In this document: positions 43,532 through 56,820 of the stretch, piece after piece
Layout: each line of letters begins with the position of its first letter
How positions within the stretch are numbered: the stretch's first letter is position 1
Assembly: GCA_902614375.1 (NCBI GenBank)
Contig: CACMKZ010000005.1
Location: 16,001 to 80,000 of the forward strand
Source of the DNA: an uncultured Alphaproteobacteria bacterium
GTDB lineage: Bacteria; Pseudomonadota; Alphaproteobacteria; HIMB59; GCA-002718135
Length of the DNA stretch: 64,000 bases
Reading direction: 5' to 3'
Program-made: the position numbers and the translations under genes
Notes under the pieces: generated by a model
What the model saw: the letters and a program-made list of their open reading frames with translations, nothing else
Told to the model about the DNA's origin: nothing
The model's database searches: none

Positions 43532-44299
43532 CTAATTCTTATTAATACCTTTTCCTAAATAAGCTTCTATAACTGTATCGTTATTTTTCACTTCATTAAA
43601 ATTTCCTTTAAATAAAACTGAACCTTCCGCCATTACAATTACAGGATTACAAATTTTTTCAATAAGATCCATATCGTGCTCAATTACGAAAAAAGTATAA
43701 TTCTTTTCTTTGTTTAATCTTAATATTGCATCCGTAATTTCATTAAGAAGTGTTCTATTAACTCCAGCACCCACCTCATCAAGCAAAACAATTTGAGGAT
43801 CAACCATCATAGTTCTACCTAATTCAAGTAGTTTTTTTTGACCCCCAGATAAATTGCCTGCAAGTTCTTGAGTTAGGTGACTTAAATTTAAAAAATTTAT
43901 TACTTCGATAGCTTTTTGTCTTATTTCTTCTTCTTGTTGCTTTACTTTAGTATTACTTAATAAAGCGTATGATAATTTTTCACCAAATTGATTTGGTGGT
44001 ACCATCATTAAATTTTCAAGAACAGTTAAAGTTGAAAATTCATGGGCAATTTGAAAAGTTCTTAGAACTCCTTTAGCAAATAATTCATGAGGTTTTAAAA
44101 AAGAAATATCTTCATTATTAAGAGTTATATTTCCCTCATCTGGATCATATAATCCTGCAATAGTATTAAATAATGTTGTTTTTCCAGCTCCATTTGGACC
44201 TATTAAACCCGTAATTGAACCCATTTCAACTCTCATTGATGCGTTATGGACTGCTTTTAAACCTCCAAAAAATTTATTAACATTATTTATTTCAAGCAT
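43532..44299 (-). CDS. livG: Liv-type ABC transporter ATPase LivG
   Basis: ATPase subunit, 255 residues. It has Walker A GPNGAGKTTLFNTIAG near 33, the LivG-type VLRTFQIAHEFSTLTVLENL near 83, signature NLSGGQKKLLELGRTMM near 151 and Walker B IVLLDEVGAGVN near 173, where the usual DEPxAG is DEVGAG. Its start overlaps the rodA end by eight bases, so the transporter genes read on from the cell-shape genes. Confidence 0.94.
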   Translation of the reverse strand: MLEINNVNKFFGGLKAVHNASMRVEMGSITGLIGPNGAGKTTLFNTIAGLYDPDEGNITLNNEDISFLKPHELFAKGVLRTFQIAHEFSTLTVLENLMMVPPNQFGEKLSYALLSNTKVKQQEEEIRQKAIEVINFLNLSHLTQELAGNLSGGQKKLLELGRTMMVDPQIVLLDEVGAGVNRTLLNEITDAILRLNKEKNYTFFVIEHDMDLIEKICNPVIVMAEGSVLFKGNFNEVKNNDTVIEAYLGKGINKN

Positions 44300-45389
44300 T
44301 ATGTATTTTTTTTAAATTTCCATTCAATTCTGCATTAAGTACTAATCCTAGAGATATAATTATAGCAAGCATTGCTGATCCCCCATAAGAAACTAAAGGT
44401 AATGGAATTCCAACAACAGGCATTAAGCCAGATACCATAGATATGTTCATAATCACATATATAAATAAATTGCTGCCAACACCGATAGATAGAATTCTAC
44501 CAAAAATATGATTTGATTTAATGCTTATGTAAAAACAGACTGATATTAATAATAAAAATAGTAAAATTATAAACATAGTACCAATAAAACCAAATTCCTC
44601 TCCAATTAAGGTAAAGATAAAATCAGTCTGTTTTTCAGGTAAATACTGAAGATATGATTGAGACCCTTCTAAAAAACCTTTACCAGTTAAACCTCCAGAT
44701 CCTAAAGCAATTTTAGATTGTATAAGTTGATATCCTCTTCCAAGTGCATCAGCCTCAGGATTTAAAAAAGAGAAAATTCTATCTTTTTGATATGGTTGTA
44801 AATAATTTAATGACAAAGGAATTGATAAAATCAAAACAAAAAATCCCAAAACAAACTTCCAAATTCTTATTCCACTTGCAAATAGAATAAGAATTCCAAG
44901 CATCGCTATACTTAAAGCAGTTCCAAGATCCGGTTGAATAACTACCAAAGCAAACGGCAAAAATAAAATTAATATTGGAAAAAATAAATTTTTAATTCGC
45001 TTAATTTCATCAAATTTTAAATCATGATAAAATCTTGCTAATGCAAGTATTATAGTTATTTTTATTAATTCTGATGGTTGGATACTTAAACCAAATACAT
45101 TTATCCATCTAGTTGCCCCCTTACCAAAAACACCTATTAATTCAACTGATAGCAAAAGTAATAATGATAAAATAAAAAAGATATAAGCAAATTGATAAAT
45201 AAATTTAATATTTATAAAAGCTAAGATAATTGCTAAAAATATAAAAAGTACTAATCTAATCAAATGTCTTGATGCCCAAGGATTGTATGATCCTCCCGCT
45301 GCAGAATATAAACCTGCTGCACCAATAAAAGAAATTAGTATTACCAAGAAGATCAATAAGTAATTTAAATTTTGAATTTTATTTAACAT
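44292..45389 (-). CDS. rodA: SEDS peptidoglycan polymerase RodA
   Basis: Glycosyltransferase of the rod-elongation complex, working with PBP2 and MreBCD in the inner membrane. The 365 residues have about 10 helices and the SEDS hallmarks FGLSIQPSELIKI near 98, VIQPDLGTALS near 150 (catalytic Asp), GSGGLTGKGFLEGSQSYLQY near 230 and GIPLPLVSYGGSAMLA near 328. Coupled to mrdA by one base. Confidence 0.95.
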   Translation of the reverse strand: MLNKIQNLNYLLIFLVILISFIGAAGLYSAAGGSYNPWASRHLIRLVLFIFLAIILAFINIKFIYQFAYIFFILSLLLLLSVELIGVFGKGATRWINVFGLSIQPSELIKITIILALARFYHDLKFDEIKRIKNLFFPILILFLPFALVVIQPDLGTALSIAMLGILILFASGIRIWKFVLGFFVLILSIPLSLNYLQPYQKDRIFSFLNPEADALGRGYQLIQSKIALGSGGLTGKGFLEGSQSYLQYLPEKQTDFIFTLIGEEFGFIGTMFIILLFLLLISVCFYISIKSNHIFGRILSIGVGSNLFIYVIMNISMVSGLMPVVGIPLPLVSYGGSAMLAIIISLGLVLNAELNGNLKKIHNA

Positions 45390-47191
45390 TAAATTTCTAA
45401 ATTTTTAGTAAACTGAAAAATTTCTTTAGCTATAGGTGCAGCAGTTGATGCACCCGAACCTCCATGTTCAATAACAACCGAAACAGCATATCTGGGATTT
45501 TCAACTGGCATATACCCAACAAATAAAGCATGATCTCTTTTTTTCCATTCTACTTCTTTTTTCCTAAAATCTTCACTTTCTCTCTCAGCTACAGTTATTC
45601 TTCTAACTTGAGAAGTTCCTGTCTTGCCAGCAAAAGGCGCAGACACAGATCTCGAGTTATAAGCTGTACCTTTACTTTCATTAACTACTTTAAACATCGA
45701 ACGCTTAATAATTTGAATTGCATTTTGGTATTTTTCTAATTTTTCAAATTCAATGTCGTTATTTCGCTTGATAATATTTGGTTTTATATTTTTTCCATTG
45801 GAAGCAATAATTGAAGTCATTACTGCAAGTTGTAGTGGATTAGTTAATACGAATCCTTGACCAATAGCAGAGATTAGAGTCTCTCCAGGATACCAACTTT
45901 CATCATATTTTTTCTTTTTCCAGTCACGTGAAGGGATAATTCCTTTTTTTTGATTAGGTAAAGGGATATCATATATTTTGCCTAAACCAAAATCTTCAGC
46001 AACTTTAGAAATTTTATCTATTCCAATTTTTTTTGAAATTTCATAGAAGAAAACATCACACGACTCTTTTATTGCATCGCTAACATTCATCGAGCCATGA
46101 CCATTATTTTTCCAACAATGATAAAGTCTATCACCTAAACCAATTTTTCCATTACAAAAATGTTTCGTATTTGTGTCAATAATCCCATGGATTATCCCAG
46201 CTATTGCAACAACCATTTTAAAAGTTGAACCTGGAGCATATAAACCTTGAATAGATCTATATGTGAGTGGAGATAATTCATTTTCTAAAATTGAGTCCCA
46301 ATATTCCTTATTCGGTTTTTGTATAATTTTATTTGGATTATAAGATGGAGTTGAAGCCATACATAATATGTTACCATTGTTAACATCCATAAGAACTACA
46401 GATCCCGCTTTGTGTTCTTTTAATAAATTTAGAGCATATTGTTGAATTCTAAGATCGATGGTTATCTGAATATCATTACCTTTTTGGCTGTCTTGCCTTG
46501 ATATTTCACGAATTACTCTTCCATAAGAATTAACTTCAATCTCTCTTTGTCCTGATTTACCTATTAAATTAGGGTTAAAACTTTTTTCAATACCATCTTT
46601 CCCAATCTCTAGATTAGGCATATTTGAAATAAAAGGTAATTCAACTTCTTCTCGATTGGGTTTATTTGTATAACCGATCAAATGTGAGACGGTATTATCA
46701 AACTGATAAGTTCGCATATAATCTTGAGAAATAAATATACCCTCAATATTAAGTTTGTTTGATTCTATTTTTTCAAGTTGTGACCAATTAATATTTTCTA
46801 AGACTTTTATTTTTTGAAATTTTTTAACTTTTTTAGATAATTCTAGTATTTTCCTTCTATCATTGAAATTAATTTTTATAATTTGATTTAATTCATTTAG
46901 AGATTTGTTTATATTGTTAGTATTTTCAGGAATTATGTAAACATCAAATACTTTTATATTAGATGCTAAAACCTTGTTATTTGTATCATAAATCTTACCC
47001 CTAAGAGGGTATATAATCTCAACGTCTATTTGATTATTTTTTGAAAGAGTTTTATATTTTTGTGAATCTTTTATTTGAATATTATACAATCTCCAGCCTA
47101 CAATACCAAAAAAAGAAACTTTTAATAAATACAATAAAAAAGTTCTTCTATTTAGAACTGAATATTGTTTTTTATCCTCCGAATAAAACAT
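45389..47191 (-). CDS. mrdA: penicillin-binding protein 2, elongasome transpeptidase
   Basis: Class B PBP that cross-links peptidoglycan made by RodA. The 600 residues have one N-terminal anchor (about 15-36), a pedestal domain, and a transpeptidase domain with active Ser in LYAPGSTFKMVVAI near 322, SCDVFFYEI near 378 (SxN position has Asp) and KTGTSQ near 520. Length and order mreB-C-D-mrdA-rodA are standard. Confidence 0.95.
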   Translation of the reverse strand: MFYSEDKKQYSVLNRRTFLLYLLKVSFFGIVGWRLYNIQIKDSQKYKTLSKNNQIDVEIIYPLRGKIYDTNNKVLASNIKVFDVYIIPENTNNINKSLNELNQIIKINFNDRRKILELSKKVKKFQKIKVLENINWSQLEKIESNKLNIEGIFISQDYMRTYQFDNTVSHLIGYTNKPNREEVELPFISNMPNLEIGKDGIEKSFNPNLIGKSGQREIEVNSYGRVIREISRQDSQKGNDIQITIDLRIQQYALNLLKEHKAGSVVLMDVNNGNILCMASTPSYNPNKIIQKPNKEYWDSILENELSPLTYRSIQGLYAPGSTFKMVVAIAGIIHGIIDTNTKHFCNGKIGLGDRLYHCWKNNGHGSMNVSDAIKESCDVFFYEISKKIGIDKISKVAEDFGLGKIYDIPLPNQKKGIIPSRDWKKKKYDESWYPGETLISAIGQGFVLTNPLQLAVMTSIIASNGKNIKPNIIKRNNDIEFEKLEKYQNAIQIIKRSMFKVVNESKGTAYNSRSVSAPFAGKTGTSQVRRITVAERESEDFRKKEVEWKKRDHALFVGYMPVENPRYAVSVVIEHGGSGASTAAPIAKEIFQFTKNLEI

Positions 47192-47192
47192 T

Positions 47193-47678
47193 TTACTTAT
47201 CCAATTTTGTAAACAAAAATACAGTAGGAATGAATATAATTAAAGAAATTAAAAAGAAATTTAAAAAAGCACTCATGTTAAATTTATAATTATGTATTAG
47301 ATTTGCTAAAAATTGTTCAATGAGAAGCAGAATAGTTAAAGTTATAAAATAAATAAATATAATTTGATACGAAGATAACCTAATTAAATATTTTCTTAAA
47401 AATATAAATAAGATTAAAAGAGATAAAAAGGTAATTAAATGCACTCCAATATTATTTAATAATAATATATCAAATAATATTCCATATATCAAAGCTACAA
47501 CATAAAGATAATAATGGTAATGATAAAATATTAGATAAATTAACGTTAAATGAAATAATACATAAAATGCATTATTAACATTAGGAAATAAAATAAAGGA
47601 ATTTACCGAAATTGAAAAACTTATAATTAAAATGATATTTAGTTTAAAGGAAGGGTTAAGAAATTTGGAAAACTCCAT
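47193..47678 (-). CDS. mreD: rod shape-determining membrane protein MreD
   Basis: Small integral membrane protein of the elongasome. The 161 residues are strongly hydrophobic with about five helices. Sequence identity in this family is low; the call rests on size, hydrophobic pattern and its place between mreC (one-base overlap) and mrdA (one-base gap). Confidence 0.8.
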   Translation of the reverse strand: MEFSKFLNPSFKLNIILIISFSISVNSFILFPNVNNAFYVLFHLTLIYLIFYHYHYYLYVVALIYGILFDILLLNNIGVHLITFLSLLILFIFLRKYLIRLSSYQIIFIYFITLTILLLIEQFLANLIHNYKFNMSAFLNFFLISLIIFIPTVFLFTKLDK

Positions 47679-48499
47679 TATTTTGAAGTAACAATTTGTA
47701 GATAATCAATATTTTTAAAATCTACAAATGGTAAAACAAAAAATCTATTTTTTTCAACTTTAGCTACTTTTCCAACCAAAAGATCTACTGGAAAGATTTG
47801 TGCTGTACCACTTGTAACTACAATATCTCCTAATCTTGGCATTTTATTTTCTTTAACAAAAGAGCTTACTAGATGTTTTCCATCTCCATGGCCAGTTAGC
47901 AAAGAAAATATGCCATCAGATACAGATTTTACTGAAATAGACAAATTAGGATCAGTTAAAAGAATTACTCTAGAATTATTTGAAGTTGTATCAATTACCT
48001 TACCTACTAATCCCCGTTCGTTTATAGCTGACATATTTTTCATAATTTTATCATCATAACCAGCATTTAAATTTATTAATTTGGAGTAAATTGTATCATT
48101 TCTATTTATAAGTGACGCTGTCTTTATTAAGGTTAAATTATTATCAGTAGCATTTAATAATTTTTTTAAAACTTTATTCTCTCTTGAATTTTGTATTGCT
48201 AATGTTTGCCATTTTTTTAATCGTATTATTTCTTCTTGAAGAATTTTATTTTCAAATTTTAAACTTCTAAACTGTTTGTATTCATCAACAAAATTGGAAA
48301 AGGCATTTACTGGAGCTGATATAACTTTTGTAATCGGAATAATTACTGAATTAGATATATTCTTTATCCCATTGATAAGATACAAATCAGATTTTGAAAA
48401 AAAAACTAAAAGAAATGATAGAGTAACAATAGAAATAATTGTCAGATTTTTTATAAAACTTGAAATTTGAAAAACTTTTATTTGGAACTTAGGTGCCAT
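47678..48499 (-). CDS. mreC: rod shape-determining protein MreC
   Basis: Bitopic protein linking MreB to periplasmic wall enzymes. The 273 residues have a membrane helix (about 18-36), a coiled-coil (about 70-105, FENKILQEEIIRLKKW), and the beta-barrel domain with INERGLVGKVIDTTSNNSRV and LLTDPNLSISV. The fold end VSSFVKENKMPRLGDIVVTS supports the family call. Confidence 0.92.
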   Translation of the reverse strand: MAPKFQIKVFQISSFIKNLTIISIVTLSFLLVFFSKSDLYLINGIKNISNSVIIPITKVISAPVNAFSNFVDEYKQFRSLKFENKILQEEIIRLKKWQTLAIQNSRENKVLKKLLNATDNNLTLIKTASLINRNDTIYSKLINLNAGYDDKIMKNMSAINERGLVGKVIDTTSNNSRVILLTDPNLSISVKSVSDGIFSLLTGHGDGKHLVSSFVKENKMPRLGDIVVTSGTAQIFPVDLLVGKVAKVEKNRFFVLPFVDFKNIDYLQIVTSK

Positions 48500-48508
48500 T
48501 TTAAATCT

Positions 48509-49552
<1,044 letters not shown>

Positions 49553-51109
49553 TTAAACCCCCTCTATTTTTAAACTTGCTATATTCTCTTTAATAGATTT
49601 AGTTTTTTTAAATATCAATCTGTTTAATGCATTAATATAAGCTTTCGCAGATGCAACAATAATGTCAGGATCACTTCCTTTTGCTTGTGATGATAGATTG
49701 TCATCTTCAAGTCTAACAGTAACTTCACCTTGAGCATCAGTACCTGCCGTGATTGCATTTACTTGGTAAAGTTTTAGTTTAAATTCAGTATTTGTAAGTT
49801 TTTTTATAGCATTAAATGTAGCATCCACAGGACCATTACCATTAATTTTAGTATTTTGCACTTTACCGTTAATTTCTATTTTTAATTTAGCCTCAGCTTT
49901 TTCAACAGATCCAGCATTTACTTCTAATGATACAAATTTAATGTGTTCATCATATGACGAAGTTCTATCTTCTGCTAACGCAATTAAATCTTCTTCGAAT
50001 ATTTCTTTTTTCTTATCAGCTAAATCTTTAAATCTTCCAAACAATTCCATCAAAGCATTGTCACCAACTTCGTAACCAAGATCTTTTAATTTTTCTGAAA
50101 AAGCATGTTTGCCCGAATGTTTGCCAAGAACTAATGAAGATTTGTTAAGACCTATTGATTCAGGGGTCATAATTTCATACGTTCCAGAATGTTTAAGCAT
50201 ACCATCTTGATGTATTCCAGCTTCATGTGCAAAAGCATTTGCACCAACTATGGCTTTGTTTGGCTGTACAGGAAAACCTGTTATTGATGACACCAGTCTA
50301 GAAGCTTTCATAATGGACTCTGTTTTAATATCTGTATGATAAGGCATAAGATCTTTTTTTACTTTTAAAGTCATGACAATTTCTTCCAATGATGAATTTC
50401 CAGCTCTTTCTCCCATACCGTTAATAGTGCACTCTACTTGTCTGGCACCTTCTTTAATTGCGGCAACATTATTTGCTGTGGCTAAACCTAAATCATTATG
50501 TGTGTGAGTAGAAAGAATTGCTTTATCAATATTTGGAACATTATTTTTAACATTTTTAAAAATTTTACCAAACTCCTCTGGAAGTGTATAGCCAACAGTA
50601 TCAGGTATATTAATAGTTGACGCACCAGAGTTAATTGCAAGATCAATGCATTTATATAAAAATTCTAACTCTGATCTTCCACCATCTTCACAACTCCATT
50701 CAATGTTATCACAAAGATTTCTTGCATGGGAGACGGTCTTTTGTATGGCTTCTAGAACTTCTTCTTCACTTTTCTTTAATTTATATTTCATATGAAGAGG
50801 ACTTGTAGCAATAAAAGTATGAATTCTTGGAGACTTAGCATGTTGTACTGCTTCCCAAGCACGGTCGATATCTTTAAGGCTAGCTCTTGCCAAACCAGCA
50901 ATTGTTGAATTTTTAACATGCTTACTAACTTCAGAAACAGCTTCAAAATCTCCATTTGAAGCAATTGGAAAACCTGCCTCAATAATATCAACTCTCATAG
51001 AATCTAGTACTTCAGCTATTTGAAGTTTTTCATCTAAATTCATTGATGCTCCTGGAGATTGTTCTCCATCTCGAAGAGTTGTATCAAAAATATAAATTTT
51101 TTCAGTCAT
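49553..51109 (-). CDS. leuA: 2-isopropylmalate synthase
   Basis: First committed step of leucine synthesis from 2-ketoisovalerate and acetyl-CoA. The 518 residues include the FDTTLRDGEQSPGASM signature near 8, the metal-binding STHTHNDLGLATANN near 200 and INGMGERAGNSSLEE near 232, plus a C-terminal leucine-sensing domain (GNGPVDATFNAIKKL). It follows ilvC by 42 bases and precedes mreB closely. Confidence 0.96.
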   Translation of the reverse strand: MTEKIYIFDTTLRDGEQSPGASMNLDEKLQIAEVLDSMRVDIIEAGFPIASNGDFEAVSEVSKHVKNSTIAGLARASLKDIDRAWEAVQHAKSPRIHTFIATSPLHMKYKLKKSEEEVLEAIQKTVSHARNLCDNIEWSCEDGGRSELEFLYKCIDLAINSGASTINIPDTVGYTLPEEFGKIFKNVKNNVPNIDKAILSTHTHNDLGLATANNVAAIKEGARQVECTINGMGERAGNSSLEEIVMTLKVKKDLMPYHTDIKTESIMKASRLVSSITGFPVQPNKAIVGANAFAHEAGIHQDGMLKHSGTYEIMTPESIGLNKSSLVLGKHSGKHAFSEKLKDLGYEVGDNALMELFGRFKDLADKKKEIFEEDLIALAEDRTSSYDEHIKFVSLEVNAGSVEKAEAKLKIEINGKVQNTKINGNGPVDATFNAIKKLTNTEFKLKLYQVNAITAGTDAQGEVTVRLEDDNLSSQAKGSDPDIIVASAKAYINALNRLIFKKTKSIKENIASLKIEGV

Positions 51110-51151
51110 TTCTTTAATTATACACTAATCAATATTTTATTAAACTTTCAT

Positions 51152-52712
<1,561 letters not shown>

Positions 52713-52713
<1 letters not shown>

Positions 52714-54479
52714 TAAACTAAAATTTTTCCTTTTTCGGCAGATTTTTTATCTTGTTTTTGATCTTTACTTAACATCATTTCATTATGAGCAGATCCACTT
52801 TGAATCATAGGAAAGCAATTCTCTTCTTTAGTAACCCAAATATCAGCAATTACTGTATTTTTCGTTTCTATCATTTGGGTTATAACATCATCAAGTTCAT
52901 CAGTTGTCTTTGCTCTTAGGCCAACAGCTTTATAACTTTCAGCTAACTTTACAAAATCAGGCAAACTATCAGTATAACTCTCAGAATATCTTCCACCATG
53001 TAAAAGTTCTTGCCATTGTCTTACCATTCCCATGTATTCATTGTTTAGAATAAATATTTTTACAGGCAATCTATATTGGACAGCCGTGCTCATTTCTTGA
53101 ATGTTCATAAGTATGGACGCATCTCCAGCTATATCAACCACTAAAGCATCTGGATGACCAACTTGAGCTCCAATTGCAGCAGGAAACCCATACCCCATAG
53201 TTCCTAATCCACCTGATGTAAGCCATCTGTTTGGTTCCTCAAATTTATAAAACTGAGCGGCCCACATTTGATGCTGACCTACCTCAGTAGTAATAAATGT
53301 TTTTGTATTTTTTGTTAACTCATACAGTCTTTGAACCGCATACTGAGGTTTTATCTGATTACCTTCATTATTATAGTTTAAACAATCTACTTTTTTCCAT
53401 TCATTTATTTTATCCCACCATAATTTTAGTGTTTTATCGTCTATTTTAAATTTCTTTTCTTTCCAAAGGGCAATCATCTTTTCAACAACCTGTTTTACAT
53501 CACCAATGATTGGAACATCGACATTTATAGTTTTGTTAATATTGCTTTCATCGATATCAATATGGATTTTTTTTGAATTTGGAGAGAACGCATCTAGTCT
53601 TCCTGTCACTCTATCATCAAATCTGGCACCAATATTAATCATGACATCACATTCATGCATTGCCATATTAGCTTCATACATTCCGTGCATTCCAAGCATG
53701 CCAAGTGAGTTTTTATCTGATGAACCTACTACACCCAGACCCATTAATGTCATTGTTACTGGTGATCCAACTGTATTTATAAATTCTCTAACTAATTTTG
53801 AAGCTTTTGGTCCAGAATTAATACATCCACCACCAATATAAAAAATTGGTTTTTTAGCTTTTGAAATTAATTCTACTGCTTCTTCAATTTTATTTTTTTC
53901 AAAATCAGGACTTGGTTCAAACAATCTATGAGAGGGAATAATAATTTTATTTTTTTCTTCATAAGTTCCTGAGGCAAATTGAACATCTTTAGGTATATCA
54001 ATTAATACAGGACCTGGTCTTCCATTTTGAGCAATAGTAAATGCTTCATGAAATACAGAAGATAATTTATTAACATCCTTAACTAAGTAATTATGTTTAG
54101 TACAAGGTCTCGTTATACCTGTTGTGTCACATTCTTGAAATGCATCACTACCAATTAAGTGTTGAGGTACCTGTCCAGTTATACATACAATAGGTACACT
54201 GTCCATCATAGCGTCAGTTAAACCAGTTACAACATTTGTTGCACCAGGTCCTGATGTAACAAGAACTACTCCAGTTTTACCAGTCGACCTAGCATAACCT
54301 TCAGCTGCATGTATCGCACCACCCTCTTGTCTTACTAAAACGTGCTTAATTGAATTCTGTTTAAATAAAGTATCGTATATGGGTAATACCGCACCACCAG
54401 GATATCCAAATACAACTTCTACGCCTTGTTCAGCTAAGCTTTTTAAGACAATTTCAGCACCTGTTATTTCACTATTCAT
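52713..54479 (-). CDS. ilvI: acetolactate synthase large (catalytic) subunit
   Basis: TPP-dependent enzyme making acetolactate or acetohydroxybutyrate. The 588 residues have the TPP-activating Glu in VRQEGGAIHAAEGYARSTG near 50, GPGATNVVTGLTDAMMDSVP near 77, and the TPP/Mg motif DIAGDASILMNIQEM near 440 followed by NNEYMGMVRQWQ. The 47-base upstream gap to miaA shows no leader peptide or attenuator that could be recognised. Confidence 0.97.
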
Positions 54480-54526
54480 TGATTTTAGCTCATAGGCTGT
54501 GGATAAAATAAAATCAATAAATTAGT

Positions 54527-55450
54527 TCAATTTTGCTCTAAATTAATGGATTTTACATCAATTTCATCCGGAAATTGATTAAATTTTTTAAAAATATTAA
54601 GATTTGAAGATCTCCACCAAGTATTTTGTCTTTTTACATAGTTTCTTGTTACTTGCTGTATTTTAGAAATACATTCCTCAATTGATACTTCGTTATTAAG
54701 ATAAGATTGAATTTCAGGAACTCCATGAGCTTTCATTATTGGTAAACTATTATTATAATTTAATTTAAGCAAATTTTTGACTTCCTCTATCGCACCACCT
54801 TCCATCATTAAGTGTGTTCTATGATCTACTCTTCTATAGTTTTCTTTTCTATCTGGAAGAAATAATAATATTTTGTAATTTTTTAAATTAATAAAATTTT
54901 TATTTTTACTTTTTTTCCAGTCACTAAATTTTTTCTTAGTAAAAAAGTTTACTTCCCATATTCTTCTTATTCTTTGAATATCGTTAGGCGCAATATTAAT
55001 CATGGCATCACTGTCAAGCTCTTTAACTAAATTATAAAAATTTTCCTTACCAATTTTTAAAATCATTTTTTCTGATTCTATTTTTACTTTTTCTGGAATA
55101 AATGGAATTGAAACTATTCCATTAATTAAAGATTCTATGTAAAGACCTGTACCTCCAACTAGAATAGGTGTTATATTTTTATTGACTAAATAATTAATTT
55201 TTTTTGATGCTTCCTCACACCATTTTTGAACATTAAATCTAACATCACCTTTAACAAAACCATAAAGATGATGATTGATTTTTTTTAGATCATTTATAGT
55301 TGGTCTAGCAGTTAAGATACTTAACTCATTATAAATCTGCATACTATCAGCATTTATAATTTCACCATTTAGTTTGTTTGCTAAGCTTAAAGCAAATTTT
55401 GATTTTCCTGATGCAGTTGGGCCTAATACAAAATAGATTTGAGTTTTCAA
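54527..55450 (-). CDS. miaA: tRNA dimethylallyltransferase MiaA
   Basis: Adds the isopentenyl group to A37 of tRNAs reading U-starting codons. The 307 residues contain the P-loop LGPTASGKSKFAL near 9, NADSMQIYNELSILTARP near 36, the VGGTGLYIESLINGI segment near 100 and the tRNA-handling end YVKRQNTWWR near 280. It overlaps degP by four bases. Confidence 0.95.
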   Translation of the reverse strand: MKTQIYFVLGPTASGKSKFALSLANKLNGEIINADSMQIYNELSILTARPTINDLKKINHHLYGFVKGDVRFNVQKWCEEASKKINYLVNKNITPILVGGTGLYIESLINGIVSIPFIPEKVKIESEKMILKIGKENFYNLVKELDSDAMINIAPNDIQRIRRIWEVNFFTKKKFSDWKKSKNKNFINLKNYKILLFLPDRKENYRRVDHRTHLMMEGGAIEEVKNLLKLNYNNSLPIMKAHGVPEIQSYLNNEVSIEECISKIQQVTRNYVKRQNTWWRSSNLNIFKKFNQFPDEIDVKSINLEQN

Positions 55451-56820
55451 TTATTCTTAAATTTAATTGTTACCCAATTTTGCTCATCATCTCTAATTAT
55501 TTTTAGTAATAATGAGGATCTACCAGTTTTTTCTAAAGAATTTACTAATTCTTCAAATGAATTCATATTGTTAATAACCTCTCTATTAACTTCTGTGATT
55601 ATGTCTCCATTTTGCAAACTACTATCAATGTCGTCAATTGAAATTACTTTAACCCCACTTTCATGATCTTCAATAGTAATTCCTAGAGATTCAATTTTTA
55701 AATTTTTTTCAATATTTGTAGTTGTTTTTCTTTCCGTAACTACCTCTCCAGGTAATTCTCCTAATATTACCTCAATACGAATTTTTTTATTTTTTCTCCA
55801 AACTTCTAATATTGCAGTCGAGCCTACATCTGACTCTGCAACAACTCTTGGTAAATCAGGCATCTTTTTAATTTCTATATTATTAAATTTTAAAATTACA
55901 TCGCCTGGTTCTAATCCAGCAGTTTTTGAGGGCCCATTAGGATTGACATTGGATATGAATGCACCTTTTTGATCAGGTAAACCAAGACTTTCCGCAAAAT
56001 CCTTTGTAACAGGTTGAATTTGTACACCTAACCAACCTCTCTTAGTTTTTCCAAAATCTTTTAATTGTTGTACTATTTTTTTGGCACTGTTCGCAGGTAT
56101 TGCAAATCCTAAACCAATACTTCCACCTGTTTGCGAAACAATTGCCGTATTAATTCCTATTACCTCTCCATTTAAATTAAATAATGGTCCGCCAGAATTA
56201 CCACGATTAATAGATGCATCTGTTTGTAAAAATTTAACATATGGTCCACTACCTAAATCTCTTGAAATTGCAGATATAATTCCTGCAGTGACAGTTCCTC
56301 CTAAACCAAGAGGGTTTCCAATTGCAATTGACCAGTCTCCAACTCTCATCTTATCCGAATCTCCCCAACCAACATATGTAAGTTTTTTGTTTTTTGGATC
56401 AATTTTCAATACAGCTATGTCTGCTTTGGGATCTCTTCCAAGTAATTCAGCTGTAAACTCTGTTTCATCATTTAGTATAACAGTTATTTCATCAGCTCCT
56501 TCAATTACATGATTATTTGTAACAACTATACCATCTTCACTGATGATAAAACCTGAACCAAGTCCTGTCATTGGTCGTTGTGATCGTCTTTGATCACGAT
56601 CAAAATATTCTTTAAAAAAATCATCAAAGGGAGATCCTTCGGGAAATTGTGGTATTTGATTTTGGTTATTATTTTCGACAATAGTAGTTGATGCAATACT
56701 AACTACTGCAGGAGATAATTGTTCTACTAAATCAGCAAAACTCTCAGGTACTGCGATTAATGGTTTAGAAAATAAAATAAAAATTAAGAATAAAAATTTA
56801 ATTCTCATATTAATTGTCAT
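55447..56820 (-). CDS. degP: periplasmic Do-family serine protease/chaperone
   Basis: HtrA protease that degrades or refolds damaged envelope proteins. The 457 residues have a signal peptide (about 1-24), the catalytic triad His in VVTNNHVIEGADE near 104, Asp in PKADIAVLKI near 135 and Ser in NRGNSGGPLFNLNGEVIG near 210, and two PDZ domains (about 260-350 and 370-455). ATG 56808 is an alternative start. The 3'-ward place of DUF2065-hflC-hflK upstream is a common alphaproteobacterial arrangement. Confidence 0.94.
   Translation of the reverse strand: MTINMRIKFLFLIFILFSKPLIAVPESFADLVEQLSPAVVSIASTTIVENNNQNQIPQFPEGSPFDDFFKEYFDRDQRRSQRPMTGLGSGFIISEDGIVVTNNHVIEGADEITVILNDETEFTAELLGRDPKADIAVLKIDPKNKKLTYVGWGDSDKMRVGDWSIAIGNPLGLGGTVTAGIISAISRDLGSGPYVKFLQTDASINRGNSGGPLFNLNGEVIGINTAIVSQTGGSIGLGFAIPANSAKKIVQQLKDFGKTKRGWLGVQIQPVTKDFAESLGLPDQKGAFISNVNPNGPSKTAGLEPGDVILKFNNIEIKKMPDLPRVVAESDVGSTAILEVWRKNKKIRIEVILGELPGEVVTERKTTTNIEKNLKIESLGITIEDHESGVKVISIDDIDSSLQNGDIITEVNREVINNMNSFEELVNSLEKTGRSSLLLKIIRDDEQNWVTIKFKNN

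Noticed and set aside
54480-54526. A leader peptide or attenuator for the ilvI-H-C genes
   Set aside because: The 47-base gap holds no run of Leu, Val or Ile codons and no hairpin with a T-run.
56081-56512. A 143-codon open frame antisense to degP
   Set aside because: It mirrors the conserved protease domain and has no start context or family features.
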